Positions 19,161-28,932 of a DNA stretch of 64,000 nt are shown one piece after another. How positions within the stretch are numbered: the first letter of the stretch is position 1; every line of letters starts with the position of its first letter. The notes beneath the pieces were generated by a model. The model was not told where the DNA came from and did no database searches. It was given only the letters and a program-made list of their open reading frames with translations. A program made the position numbers and the translations under genes. The DNA is taken from NCBI RefSeq assembly GCF_001294455.1, contig NZ_LIKT01000002.1, positions 62,001 to 126,000 of the forward strand, written 5' to 3'. This stretch comes from Phaeobacter sp. 11ANDIMAR09. Its GTDB lineage: Bacteria; Pseudomonadota; Alphaproteobacteria; Rhodobacterales; Rhodobacteraceae.

Positions 19161-19567
19161 GTGGCAAATACTCCGGACATGTCTTTGAAGCCTTTGATTT
19201 CAATTGGGTTGCCGGCGGGGTCATGGAAAAACATGGTGCTTTGCTCACCGGGCTCATTGGCAAAACGTGTCACTGGCGCCAGGGTGAAGTCAAGACCGGC
19301 AGCGGTCAGCTGGTCGGCGAGCAATTGCCACTCCTCCTGCGGTAGGATCACCCCGAGATGGGGCATGGGAACCAGATGATCACCGACCTTGCCGGTCTTG
19401 GCGGTGGCAAAGACCGGTCCCAGGTGCAGGGAGATCTGGTGGCCAAAAAAGTTGAAGTCGACCCAGGTCTCGGTGCTGCGCCCCTCCGTGCAGCCCAACA
19501 GGCCGCCGTAAAAGGCGCGGGCCTTGTCCAGGTCATCTACATGGTAAGCGAGGTGAAAGATGCTCAT
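19157..19567 (-). CDS. VOC (glyoxalase/bleomycin-resistance) family protein
   Basis: 136 residues with the paired beta-alpha-beta-beta-beta units of the vicinal oxygen chelate fold: FHLAYHVDDLDKARAFYGGLLGC at the start, HQISLHLGP in the middle, MFFHDPAGNPIEIKGFKD at the end. The likely metal ligands are the first and middle histidines and the last glutamate. The substrate is unknown. It is cotranscribed with ghrA, which suggests a role near 2-oxo-aldehyde or hydroxy-acid metabolism. It diverges from the LysR gene. Confidence 0.88.
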   Translation of the reverse strand: MSIFHLAYHVDDLDKARAFYGGLLGCTEGRSTETWVDFNFFGHQISLHLGPVFATAKTGKVGDHLVPMPHLGVILPQEEWQLLADQLTAAGLDFTLAPVTRFANEPGEQSTMFFHDPAGNPIEIKGFKDMSGVFAT

Positions 19568-19658
19568 GTCGCGTTCTCCTGTTTGTGTGCCCTTGATTTA
19601 CGCGAAGACAAAAGAAAGCCCTAGCTTGCTTTGCTGTGTTCAGACATAAGTTTTTCTC

Positions 19659-20543
19659 ATGGATCTAAGATTTGTCAGCAGCCTCATTTTGGTTATCGAC
19701 GCGGGCTCTTTGGCGGCGGCAGCCCGGATGGGAGGTATCACGCCTTCGGCGGTGGCGCAGCGGATTGCCACATTGGAAGCCCTGTTGGGGGTGTCGCTAT
19801 TGGTGCGTGCGGGGCGGGTGATGCAGCCGACGCCCGAGTGCCGCCGCCTGTTGCCGGGGTTGCGGCAATTGCTGCGCGACGAGGCGGCGCTAAAGGGGCT
19901 GTTGCAGGCCGACGGGCTGCAAGGTCAGTTGCGATTGGGAGCCATTTCCACGGTGATCAGCGATCATGCCAAGGATCTGGTTGCCGGGCTGCGGAGCGCG
20001 GCGCCACAGGTCGAGCTACAATTGATCCCGGGGGCGTCCAGTGCCCTGTTTGCTGAGTTCGAAGCAGAAGGTTTGGACGCAGCATTGATCGTACAGCCGG
20101 AGTTTACGCTGCCCAAGACCATGCAGTTTACGCCGATATCACGACAACAGATCGGTTGGCTGCTGCCCGAAGCCGGAGGGGGCGCTGTGCCGGAAGGGGA
20201 GTTGCCTTGCATTCTTTATAGTCGCGAGGCCTGGGGCGGTGTTGCCTGCTGGCAGGCCCTGCAGGTGCAGGAGAGCAGCCCCAAGGTTCTGGCGGAGATG
20301 GACGCGCTAGAGAGTATTGCAATGTTGGTGCAGGATGGGTTGGGCCGGTCGGTTCTGCCCAGGTGGGCCACGCTTGATCGCTATGCTCCAAACGCGCGAT
20401 TTGTGCCAATTGCCGGGCTCTACCGCGAATTTGGCCTGCTGAGCTGGAGCCGGGATCGCAGCAGGCCAGTGCTCAAGTTACTGCTGGAGATCCTACAAGG
20501 CAGCAGCAGGTCAGATCCAGGGTCGGATCATCGCGGGCGATGA
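19659..20543 (+). CDS. LysR-family transcriptional regulator
   Basis: 294 residues. The winged-helix domain (MDLRFVSSLILVIDAGSLAAAARMGGITPSAV...) is clear, followed by an effector-binding domain. It is divergent from the VOC-ghrA unit across 91 nt, so it may regulate that pair; this is inferred from position only. Its last 16 nt overlap the 3' end of mrdB on the other strand. Confidence 0.88.
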   Translation: MDLRFVSSLILVIDAGSLAAAARMGGITPSAVAQRIATLEALLGVSLLVRAGRVMQPTPECRRLLPGLRQLLRDEAALKGLLQADGLQGQLRLGAISTVISDHAKDLVAGLRSAAPQVELQLIPGASSALFAEFEAEGLDAALIVQPEFTLPKTMQFTPISRQQIGWLLPEAGGGAVPEGELPCILYSREAWGGVACWQALQVQESSPKVLAEMDALESIAMLVQDGLGRSVLPRWATLDRYAPNARFVPIAGLYREFGLLSWSRDRSRPVLKLLLEILQGSSRSDPGSDHRGR

Positions 20544-21667
20544 ATATTGGCGCTTTGGACCAGGCCAAAGGCGGCCAAGAGCACCAGCATCGCAGAGCCG
20601 CCATAAGAAACCAATGGCAGGGGCACGCCGACCACGGGGGCAAGCCCCATGACCATCGACATGTTCACGGCAAAGAACAAAAAGAAGGTGATGGCCACGC
20701 CGAGGCTAACCAAAGAGGAAAAGCGATCCTTAGCCGCCAGCGCGGTGACAACGCAGAATACGATGATCAGCACATAGAGGCTGAGCAGGGTAAGCCCGCC
20801 GATGAATCCGAACTCCTCGGCCAGGGTGGTAAAGATGAAATCGGTGTGTTTTTCCGGCAGAAAGTTCAGCCGGGATTGTGTGCCCTGCATGTAGCCGCGC
20901 CCGGACCAGCCACCGGATCCCAGTGCGATTTTCGACTGGGTGATGTGATAGCCTGCACCTAGGGGGTCTTGCGAGGGGTCAAGGAAGGTATCAATACGCA
21001 GATACTGGTAGTTCTTTAGCAGTTGCCATTCGGTGCCTCGGCTTTGAAAGACGGCGGCCACCAGGCCCAGGCCCGAGGCAATGACGGCAGCAAAATAGGC
21101 CCAGTGAACCCCGGCCAAAAACATCACGCCGCCACCTGCTGCCATCAGCAGGATCGAGGTGCCGAGATCAGGTTGGCGCAGCACCAGAAAGGTTGGCAGC
21201 AGGATCATCATCACCGGGATAAAGACCCAGATCGGGCGCGAGCTGCGCTCAGGCGGCAACCAGTCGTAATAGGCGGCCAGCAGCATCACCGAGGTGATTT
21301 TCATCAGCTCGGAAGGCTGCAGGCGCATAAAGCCAAGGTCGATCCAGCGCTGGGCACCCATGCCGACGGTGCCAAAGAACTCAACGGCCAAAAGCAGGAC
21401 GACGGAGACCAGATAGGCCAGAATAGACATGTTGCGCCAGAACCAGATCGGGATCAGCGCCACCACCAACATCACGCCCATGCCAAGCAGAAAGCGTTTG
21501 AATTGAGGTTCCGCCCAGGGGGAGAAGGATCCGCCCGCAACCGAATAGAGCATCAAAAACCCAACTGCCGCCACCGAGGCCAGCAGGAGGGTCAGGGGCC
21601 AGTTCAGATAGAGGATCTTGCGCAGGCCCGTGGGAGTCGATTTGGCGTTATACTCAAGATAGCTCAT
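20528..21667 (-). CDS. mrdB: Peptidoglycan glycosyltransferase RodA (SEDS family)
   Basis: 379 residues with about ten membrane helices. RodA polymerises lipid II during side-wall growth, together with PBP2. Family motifs are LYSVAGGSFSPWAEPQ, IALGSGGWSGRGYMQGTQS, LPEKHTDFIFTTLAEEFGF with the catalytic aspartate, and VPLPLVSYGGSAML near the end. Its ATG overlaps the mrdA stop by 4 nt. It is the last gene of the mreB-mreC-mreD-mrdA-mrdB unit. Confidence 0.96.
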   Translation of the reverse strand: MSYLEYNAKSTPTGLRKILYLNWPLTLLLASVAAVGFLMLYSVAGGSFSPWAEPQFKRFLLGMGVMLVVALIPIWFWRNMSILAYLVSVVLLLAVEFFGTVGMGAQRWIDLGFMRLQPSELMKITSVMLLAAYYDWLPPERSSRPIWVFIPVMMILLPTFLVLRQPDLGTSILLMAAGGGVMFLAGVHWAYFAAVIASGLGLVAAVFQSRGTEWQLLKNYQYLRIDTFLDPSQDPLGAGYHITQSKIALGSGGWSGRGYMQGTQSRLNFLPEKHTDFIFTTLAEEFGFIGGLTLLSLYVLIIVFCVVTALAAKDRFSSLVSLGVAITFFLFFAVNMSMVMGLAPVVGVPLPLVSYGGSAMLVLLAAFGLVQSANIHRPR

Positions 21668-23610
21668 GCGCGGTCACTGTCCGGGTTTTCAGCACGTTTG
21701 AGCCGCTCTCGTTCCAGCCGCTCCTGCTGTGCCTTGATACGGCTGCGGTCGCCTTTGGGGTAGGCTTCCAGCGGCGGGGTGCCATTGTAGAGCGCCTGCA
21801 GCATGACATCGCGGGCAATCGGCGCGGCAGCCTTGGAGCCGCCACCACCATGTTCGACAATTACCGAGATCGCAAATTTGGGGTCGTCAAAGGGGGCAAA
21901 ACAGACATAGAGCGCATGATCGCGGCGCTCCCAGGGCAGGTCCTTGTTGCTGATCACCCCGGCGGCGCGTTCGGCGGCGGTGATGTTGCGCACCTGGCTG
22001 GTGCCGCTTTTGCCAGCCATGCGCATGCCTTCGGCGATGATGCGCGAGCGATAGCCGGTGCCGCGGCGGTCATTGCTGACCGAATACATGCCGCGCCGGA
22101 TCATGCGCAGATTGTTCTCATTCAACCCCAGCATTTCACCGGCACCAGAGGGCTGTTCCACCCCGTCGATGGATTTGATCAGACGCGGGGACAGGTCCCG
22201 TCCGGTGGCCAGTCTGGCGGTCATCACAGCCAGTTGCAGTGGGGAGGCCAGCATGAACCCCTGTCCGATCGAGGCATTGACGGTATCGCCAACCAGCCAA
22301 TCCTGCCCTTTCACCCGGGACTTCCATTCGCGGTTGGGGGCCAAGCCACTGGCCACCGCAGACATTGGCAGATCGTGGCGAATGCCCAGTCCCAGCCGCT
22401 TGGCCATGGCAGAGATCTTGTCGATGCCTACCTTGATGGCGAGGTCGTAATAATAGACATCGCAGGATTGTTTGAGAGAGGTGTTGAGATCGACATGGCC
22501 GTGGCCGCCGCGTTTCCAGCAGTGAAATTTGCGGCCCGAAACCTCCAGGTGGCCTGGGCAATAGACCGTATCTTCGGGCCCGATCAGCCCCTCTTCGAGG
22601 GCTGCGAGGGAGGCGACCATCTTGAAGGTGGAACCGGGGGGGTAGGTGCCTTGAACGGTTTTGTTGGCGAGCGGACGATAGGGGTCTTCGGTCAGCATCC
22701 GGTAGTCTGCGACAGAGATGCCCCGTACAAATTGGTTGGGGTCAAAGCTCGGCGCCGAGGCAATCGCTCGCAAATCACCATTTTCGCAGTCCATCACCAC
22801 CACGGCGGCGCTTTCGCCACCTAGCCTGGCCTGAGCGTAGTTTTGCAGATCGGCATCGACAGCAAGCTGCATATCGGCGCCCGCCTGACCTTCCTTGCGG
22901 TCCAGCTCGCGCATAACGCGCCCGCCGGCGTTGACTTCGATCCGTTTGGCCCCGGCGGTGCCGCGCAGGGTATCTTCGCGCTTGGCCTCAAAGCCAACCT
23001 TGCCAATCTGAAAGCGCGGGATGCGCAGGATCGGATCCGGTGCCTCCAGCTTGCTCAGGTCGTAGTCCGACACCGGACCGACATAGCCAACCACATGGGC
23101 AAAATCATCCAGCTGCGGATAGATTCGGGTCAGGCCGACTTCGGGGGTGATGCCCGGCAGGGCCGGGGCATTGACCGCCACCTTCGAGATATCCTCCCAG
23201 TTCAGCTGATCCGCCAGGGTGATAGGCAGAAAGGGCCGGTTGCGGCTGATCTCAGTGCGGGCGCGCTCAATATCTTCGGGCGGCAGGGGGATCAACTCTG
23301 ACAGCTTGGCGATTACTTGCTCCACATCCCCGGCATCCTCGGGGACCAGAATGATCCGGTAGGAGGGCGAGTTATGCGCCAGGGTGCGGCCATTGCGATC
23401 AAAGATCTCGCCGCGGGCCGGGGCCAGCAGGCGGATATTGATGCGGTTTTCTTCGGCCAGCAGGCGAAACTGATCCGCCTGATCAATCTGCAAATAGCGC
23501 ATGCGCGCGGCAAGCCCCCCGACAAACCCCAGTTGCAAGCCCCCCAATAGCAAAGCACGGCGGCTCAGCTTGCGGTGGGCACCTTCCAGATCTTTGGGGG
23601 ATCGGCTCAT
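21664..23610 (-). CDS. mrdA: Penicillin-binding protein 2
   Basis: 648 residues from ATG 23610, which overlaps the mreD stop in ATGA. A single membrane anchor (ALLLGGLQLGFVGGLAARM) is followed by the pedestal domain (RLLAPARGEIFDRNGRTLA) and the transpeptidase. Active-site motifs are STFK in PPGSTFKMVASLA, SCD in LKQSCDVYYY, and KSG in MAGKSGTSQVRN. PBP2 cross-links new glycan made by RodA in the elongasome. An open frame extends 213 nt upstream, but that part overlaps mreD in another frame and is not coding. Confidence 0.96.
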   Translation of the reverse strand: MSRSPKDLEGAHRKLSRRALLLGGLQLGFVGGLAARMRYLQIDQADQFRLLAEENRINIRLLAPARGEIFDRNGRTLAHNSPSYRIILVPEDAGDVEQVIAKLSELIPLPPEDIERARTEISRNRPFLPITLADQLNWEDISKVAVNAPALPGITPEVGLTRIYPQLDDFAHVVGYVGPVSDYDLSKLEAPDPILRIPRFQIGKVGFEAKREDTLRGTAGAKRIEVNAGGRVMRELDRKEGQAGADMQLAVDADLQNYAQARLGGESAAVVVMDCENGDLRAIASAPSFDPNQFVRGISVADYRMLTEDPYRPLANKTVQGTYPPGSTFKMVASLAALEEGLIGPEDTVYCPGHLEVSGRKFHCWKRGGHGHVDLNTSLKQSCDVYYYDLAIKVGIDKISAMAKRLGLGIRHDLPMSAVASGLAPNREWKSRVKGQDWLVGDTVNASIGQGFMLASPLQLAVMTARLATGRDLSPRLIKSIDGVEQPSGAGEMLGLNENNLRMIRRGMYSVSNDRRGTGYRSRIIAEGMRMAGKSGTSQVRNITAAERAAGVISNKDLPWERRDHALYVCFAPFDDPKFAISVIVEHGGGGSKAAAPIARDVMLQALYNGTPPLEAYPKGDRSRIKAQQERLERERLKRAENPDSDRA

Positions 23611-24146
23611 TTGCGGGCTTCCAGAATTTCGGCTTCGGCAGCTGTGAGTTTGCGGACGCCCAAAAGGCTTTGGCTGAACAGCGCCACCAGGGGGTAGGCG
23701 GCAATAGTTGCAAAGATCTCGACCATCGACAAGCTCAAGGGCGCGCGGGGGATTGCAAGGATGGAGAGGGTGAAGCGGTTCAAGATGGCGATGATGAGGA
23801 TCACCAGAGCAACCGATAGCCATTCGGCAGCAAAGGTTGTTTCGTGCTGTGGCTGGGTGCGGGCGCGCAGGAATTCACAACCCAGCACCACCAGCAGCGT
23901 GAGCAGACCGGGCGGGCGATGAAACAGCAGATCGGCCATCAGCATGACCGCGATCAACAGCAGCACAGGCACATAGTCCGGTCGGCGCAGCGACCAGGCC
24001 ATGGCCAGGCAGATGATCAGATCCGGCGGGGCCCAGGTGCGCGCCTGCGTATCCAAAGGCAGCAGATGAAAAAAGATCACCAGAAAGGTCAGCGCCGCAA
24101 AAGTGAGCCGCATGAGTTGGATTTTGCCGGGGGTGACCTCAGCCAT
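23607..24146 (-). CDS. mreD: Rod shape-determining protein MreD
   Basis: 179 residues from ATG 24146. Several membrane helices are visible (LTFAALTFLVIFFHLLPL, VPVLLLIAVMLMADLLF, VALVILIIAILNRFTLSIL). The motif DLIICLAMAWSLRRPDYVP is typical of alphaproteobacterial MreD. MreD is a membrane part of the elongasome scaffold. It overlaps the end of mreC by 8 nt and couples to mrdA by ATGA; a start 45 nt further upstream would overlap mreC more and is less likely. Confidence 0.9.
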   Translation of the reverse strand: MAEVTPGKIQLMRLTFAALTFLVIFFHLLPLDTQARTWAPPDLIICLAMAWSLRRPDYVPVLLLIAVMLMADLLFHRPPGLLTLLVVLGCEFLRARTQPQHETTFAAEWLSVALVILIIAILNRFTLSILAIPRAPLSLSMVEIFATIAAYPLVALFSQSLLGVRKLTAAEAEILEARK

Positions 24147-25083
24147 TTCCAGCTCCGCCACTGTCGGCCCCCGCGGATCCGGCGGCGCCATTGGCCGGGC
24201 GGGATCTGGGGGTATTGGCGCCGGGCGCAGGCACGATCAGCCCACCGGGGTCTTGGATCACTTGGGTGCCATGATGGCGCAGCACCCTCAAAAACTCGAG
24301 GCGTTCATAGTCTGCCGACAGGCGCACCCGCATGCGGCCGCTGCGATCCTGGGTCGCCTGTCCCACCAGTAGTCCGGCCGGAAAGACATCGCCATCCCCC
24401 GAGGTCACCACGCGGTCGCCAGGGCGCACCAGATCGGCGTTTTCCAAAAAGGTGAGCAGCGGCACGGTACTGTTGTCGCCGGTCACCAGTGCCGTCTGGC
24501 CCGAGGGCTGGATGGTCACCGGAACCGCGCTGGCGGCATCGGTCAGCAGCACCACGCGGGCGGTATTGCGACCGGTGCCAGAGATGCGGCCGACCAGCCC
24601 AATGCCATCCATGGTGGCCCATCCATCCTGAATGCCATCGCGGGCGCCGACGTTCAGGATGACCGATTGACGAAAGGGCGAGCCGCTGTCGGCCATGACC
24701 ACGCCAGTGATAAAGGTGAGCTTGGGGTCCAGCCGCACGTTGTTGAGGTCCAACAACCGGGCGTTTTCCTGTTCCAACTGCAGGGCGGCCTCTTTCCAGG
24801 CGCGCATCTGGCGCAGCTCGGACCGCAGTTCGCGGTTTTGCTCGGCCAGACGTTGGTAACTTTGGAAGTCTCGAAACAGATTGACCACACCGGTCACGGG
24901 GACCATGGCCCAGTCCATATTGGGGACCACCGCGTCGATCAGCTGAGCGCGAAATCGTTCCACCCGGGGGCTGTCGATCCGCCAGACCAGAAACAGCGCA
25001 GCCAAACAAAGACAGGCCACGACCACCAGAAGGCGGCGCAGTGGCGTTGCATAGTCTTCGCGCTGGGAGCGGTCTTTGGCCAA
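24139..25083 (-). CDS. mreC: Cell shape-determining protein MreC
   Basis: 314 residues: one membrane helix (LVVVACLCLAALFLVWRI), a coiled coil around RDFQSYQRLAEQNRELRSELRQ, and the beta-rich MreC core (DPKLTFITGVVMAD, GLVGRISGTGRNTARVVLLTD, VVTSGDGDVFPAGLLVG). MreC is thought to activate PBP2-RodA from the periplasmic side. The glycine/alanine/proline-rich tail is probably disordered. It follows mreB by 60 nt. Confidence 0.95.
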   Translation of the reverse strand: MAKDRSQREDYATPLRRLLVVVACLCLAALFLVWRIDSPRVERFRAQLIDAVVPNMDWAMVPVTGVVNLFRDFQSYQRLAEQNRELRSELRQMRAWKEAALQLEQENARLLDLNNVRLDPKLTFITGVVMADSGSPFRQSVILNVGARDGIQDGWATMDGIGLVGRISGTGRNTARVVLLTDAASAVPVTIQPSGQTALVTGDNSTVPLLTFLENADLVRPGDRVVTSGDGDVFPAGLLVGQATQDRSGRMRVRLSADYERLEFLRVLRHHGTQVIQDPGGLIVPAPGANTPRSRPANGAAGSAGADSGGAGNG

Positions 25084-25143
25084 GGGGCTCCTTTCCGACG
25101 CCAGTCAAAGCCGCCTTTGCAAAGGCAGGGCGGCCTGGCAGGC

Positions 25144-26256
<1,113 letters not shown>

Positions 26257-26278
26257 TTATACCAGCGAAGCGCTGCCG

Positions 26279-26330
26279 CGAAAGGGCGTTTTCGGCTCAA
26301 CTAGCGCCTTTTCGCCGGCGAGGGCGAAAA
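26279..26330. repeat. Hairpin cluster in the mreB 5' leader
   Basis: TTTTCGCC at 26309-26316 pairs exactly with GGCGAAAA at 26323-26330. The overlapping block GCGCCTTTTCG (26304-26314) can instead pair with CGAAAGGGCG at 26279-26288. The cluster is 86-137 nt upstream of the mreB start. The two foldings exclude each other; whether they affect mreB or the divergent rlmJ is unknown. Confidence 0.5.
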
Positions 26331-26474
26331 TCTGGGCAGACGGGTTGTACTTTCGCTGTCGCACCGTCAGGTGATCGCTAAAGGCAGGCGCGATGGGCTG
26401 GGCACAAGCAAGGCTGGTTTCGACGTGATTTCTTTGGGTTCCGTGCAGGGCCAATTCGCGCTAAAGCCAGTGAC

Positions 26475-27263
26475 ATGCTTTCCTATCAACATATCTATCA
26501 CGCCGGAAATCTGGCCGATGTGCAGAAACATGCGCTGTTGGCAGTGATTCTGTCCTACCTCACCCGTAAGGATAAACCGGTCAGCTATATCGAGACCCAT
26601 GCCGGGCGCGGGCTCTATCATCTGGACGCGCCGGAAGCGGTGAAAACCGGTGAAGCCGCCGCAGGGATTGATCGGGTTCTGAGCGAGGACATGCTGCCCG
26701 AGCAGCACCCCCTGCGGCAGGCGCTTGCTGCCTGTCAGGCCGCGCATGGGGAGGCCGCCTATCCGGGCTCGCCGTTGATTGCCTCGACCCTGCTGCGGCC
26801 CCAGGACAGCCTGCATTTTGCCGAGTTGCACCCTGGCGAACATGAGGGGCTGCGGCAGGCACTGCCACGGGGGCGGGCCAAGGTGCATTTGCAGGATGGG
26901 TTCGAGCTGGCGCAATCGCTGGCGCCGCCAACACCGCGGCGCGGGGTGTTGCTGATTGACCCGAGCTATGAAGTCAAAAGCGACTATGGCCGCATTCCCG
27001 GCATCATCGCCAATCTGCATCGCAAATGGAACGTCGGCGTGATTGCCCTATGGTATCCGATCCTCAAGGATGGTGCCCACGGCTCAATGCTGCGGGCGCT
27101 TGAAAACCAGAACCTCCCCGGTGCGCTGCGCCATGAGGTGCGGTTTCCGCCCGCGCGCGAAGGTCATCGGATGATTGGGTCCGGCATGTTTGTGATCAAT
27201 ACACCCTTTGGCACCGAGGCAGAATGCGCGCGGTTAGATAAGAATTTTGCCACATTAATTTGA
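26475..27263 (+). CDS. rlmJ: 23S rRNA (adenine(2030)-N6)-methyltransferase RlmJ
   Basis: 262 residues. RlmJ methylates A2030 of 23S rRNA. The family start MLSYQHIYHAGNLADVQKH is exact; YIETHAGRGLYHLD is the S-adenosylmethionine loop and LLIDPSYEVKSDY carries the DPPY-like catalytic tetrad in the form DPSY. It stands alone, divergent from mreB and convergent with the sulfotransferase gene. Confidence 0.95.
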   Translation: MLSYQHIYHAGNLADVQKHALLAVILSYLTRKDKPVSYIETHAGRGLYHLDAPEAVKTGEAAAGIDRVLSEDMLPEQHPLRQALAACQAAHGEAAYPGSPLIASTLLRPQDSLHFAELHPGEHEGLRQALPRGRAKVHLQDGFELAQSLAPPTPRRGVLLIDPSYEVKSDYGRIPGIIANLHRKWNVGVIALWYPILKDGAHGSMLRALENQNLPGALRHEVRFPPAREGHRMIGSGMFVINTPFGTEAECARLDKNFATLI

Positions 27264-27301
27264 CCCGCTGCAGACCTTGGGAAGCCACGGAAAGTCTGGC
27301 C

Positions 27302-28762
27302 TCAAAGAGCGGCATCGCGGGCTTCCCACTTTTTGATCCAGTCCCAACCTCCCAGGGACTCGATCAGTGGCTCTAGCTGGGTTTCAAATTGCTTCCATTT
27401 GCCCAGGCCAGACGTGTTGAGACCTGCGCGCACTTGCCGCAATGAAGCTGTTTTGACCAAGCCCTTGCTGTTTTGCGGTGTCAGGCAGTTTGGATCCCAC
27501 TCAAGTCCGACATGCTTCAGCAACGCCTTCATCTGCGGTTCGGGGGCTTCTACCAGTTGACGATAGGATTGCAGGTGCAAGCGACTGCCCAGTTTGGGAA
27601 TGTAGTCATCCAAAGATTCATAGCTGGCACGGATGTAATGGCCGATCCAGGCCAGCTTCTTGGAATAGAAATGCCCTGCGTGGAAGTTAGTGCAAAACAA
27701 TGAGAGGCCAACATCCAGCGGATGGCGCATCATAAAGATAAACCGCGCGTCGGGGAGGATCATCCGCGCAAAGCCCATCTCAAAATGGTTTTGAGGTAAT
27801 TTGTTGATAATGATCTCAGGCTTGGACGTACCGTTCTGAAGCGGGTGATGTGCCAGATAAGCCTTGCGACCGGCCATGGCCTGTTCTGGGGATGTGTTTC
27901 GACACCAGTGCCAGTCCTTTTCCTGATGCTGGCCAAAAGGGAGCGCCTCGTCTTGGTGCTGCGTGATTTCTTGTGAACGATGGTCTGTTAAAATAAAACG
28001 AACCTGCATTAAGGCCGGACTTTCGCCAATTGTACCGACCCCCTGATGCGCATTCAGCATGTTTTCTATCAGGGTGGTCCCCGAGCGGGGTGGTCCGACG
28101 ATAAACACTGGTTTTGCGGTGTTGATGTCACATTCTAAATGGGGCAGATGGCTGGGATCAAAGTGTTGGCGCTGGCCAGTCACAGACGCAGTTACGGCCT
28201 CAGCATTGTATCTGCCGGGGGTCTCGTCCTTGGCGGCTTTGAAATAGGAAAAGGCGATGTTAGTCCGGCCTTCCGTAGAGGAAATTTTTCCTAAAGCACT
28301 GAAAATATTTCTCTTTTCAGATTGTGAAACTCTGCCCTTCGCGAGCAACTTACGTAGCCGTTTGGCGTAGCGGCTATTCCAGTCGTATGGTGATGCGACG
28401 TAAAGTGCGGTCAGGGCCATGACTGAGTTGGGTTGGAAAGAAAGTATCTGTTCAAAGGCTTCAGCGGCTTCAGCTATATTGCCGTTTTGCAGGCGCCTTG
28501 CCCCCAACTTACCCCAGGCAGAGATATTATCCGGCCAGGTTGTGACGATGGCCTCGAGGACTTCAATGCCGCGTTCAGGCCTTTCAAGTCCAAAATAGCA
28601 TTGGGAAATCAGATCCAGCATTGCGCAGTCAGCGAGACCTGCTGCGACCTGGGGGTGTAGGATCGTGAGAACGTTTTGAAACTGACCCTGCTGCATCAAC
28701 TGCAGGTAGGGACGGGGATCAAACCCCGACGCCGCCGGTTTGATGATTGCCTGTTCAGTCAT
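27302..28762 (-). CDS. TPR-sulfotransferase family protein
   Basis: 486 residues. The N-terminal third is made of tetratricopeptide-like helices (ISQCYFGLERPERGIEVLEA, LGARRLQNGNIAEAAEAFEQ). The C-terminal part is a PAPS-dependent sulfotransferase: FIVGPPRSGTTLIENMLN is the 5'-phosphosulfate loop and RFIFMMRHPLDVGLSLF holds the 3'-phosphate-binding arginine and serine. The substrate is unknown; related proteins modify surface sugars or proteins. Lower GC than its neighbours (AT-rich flanks and more lysine codons) may hint at later acquisition. It has its own upstream region. Confidence 0.85.
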   Translation of the reverse strand: MTEQAIIKPAASGFDPRPYLQLMQQGQFQNVLTILHPQVAAGLADCAMLDLISQCYFGLERPERGIEVLEAIVTTWPDNISAWGKLGARRLQNGNIAEAAEAFEQILSFQPNSVMALTALYVASPYDWNSRYAKRLRKLLAKGRVSQSEKRNIFSALGKISSTEGRTNIAFSYFKAAKDETPGRYNAEAVTASVTGQRQHFDPSHLPHLECDINTAKPVFIVGPPRSGTTLIENMLNAHQGVGTIGESPALMQVRFILTDHRSQEITQHQDEALPFGQHQEKDWHWCRNTSPEQAMAGRKAYLAHHPLQNGTSKPEIIINKLPQNHFEMGFARMILPDARFIFMMRHPLDVGLSLFCTNFHAGHFYSKKLAWIGHYIRASYESLDDYIPKLGSRLHLQSYRQLVEAPEPQMKALLKHVGLEWDPNCLTPQNSKGLVKTASLRQVRAGLNTSGLGKWKQFETQLEPLIESLGGWDWIKKWEARDAAL

Positions 28763-28865
28763 GCAACTGCCTTTTACCTAAAGATAGAACACAGTTTTAG
28801 CGACATTTCCTTTCGTGATTGATAATTTGAACGCAACCACGCATCAAAATTTTGCCTTCTCAAAT

Positions 28866-28921
28866 CAGCGAGCTTATCCCCCCCCTTTATTCGCTGGTCA
28901 GGAAAGGGGAAGAGCTCGCTG
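28866..28921 (-). terminator. Large hairpin downstream of leuA
   Basis: CAGCGAGCT at 28866-28874 pairs perfectly with AGCTCGCTG at 28913-28921, and inside it CCCCTTT pairs with AAAGGGG. It starts 12 nt after the leuA stop. No long U-run follows, so it may act as a terminator or as a 3' stabiliser. Confidence 0.5.
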
Positions 28922-28932
28922 AGATTTCTGGG

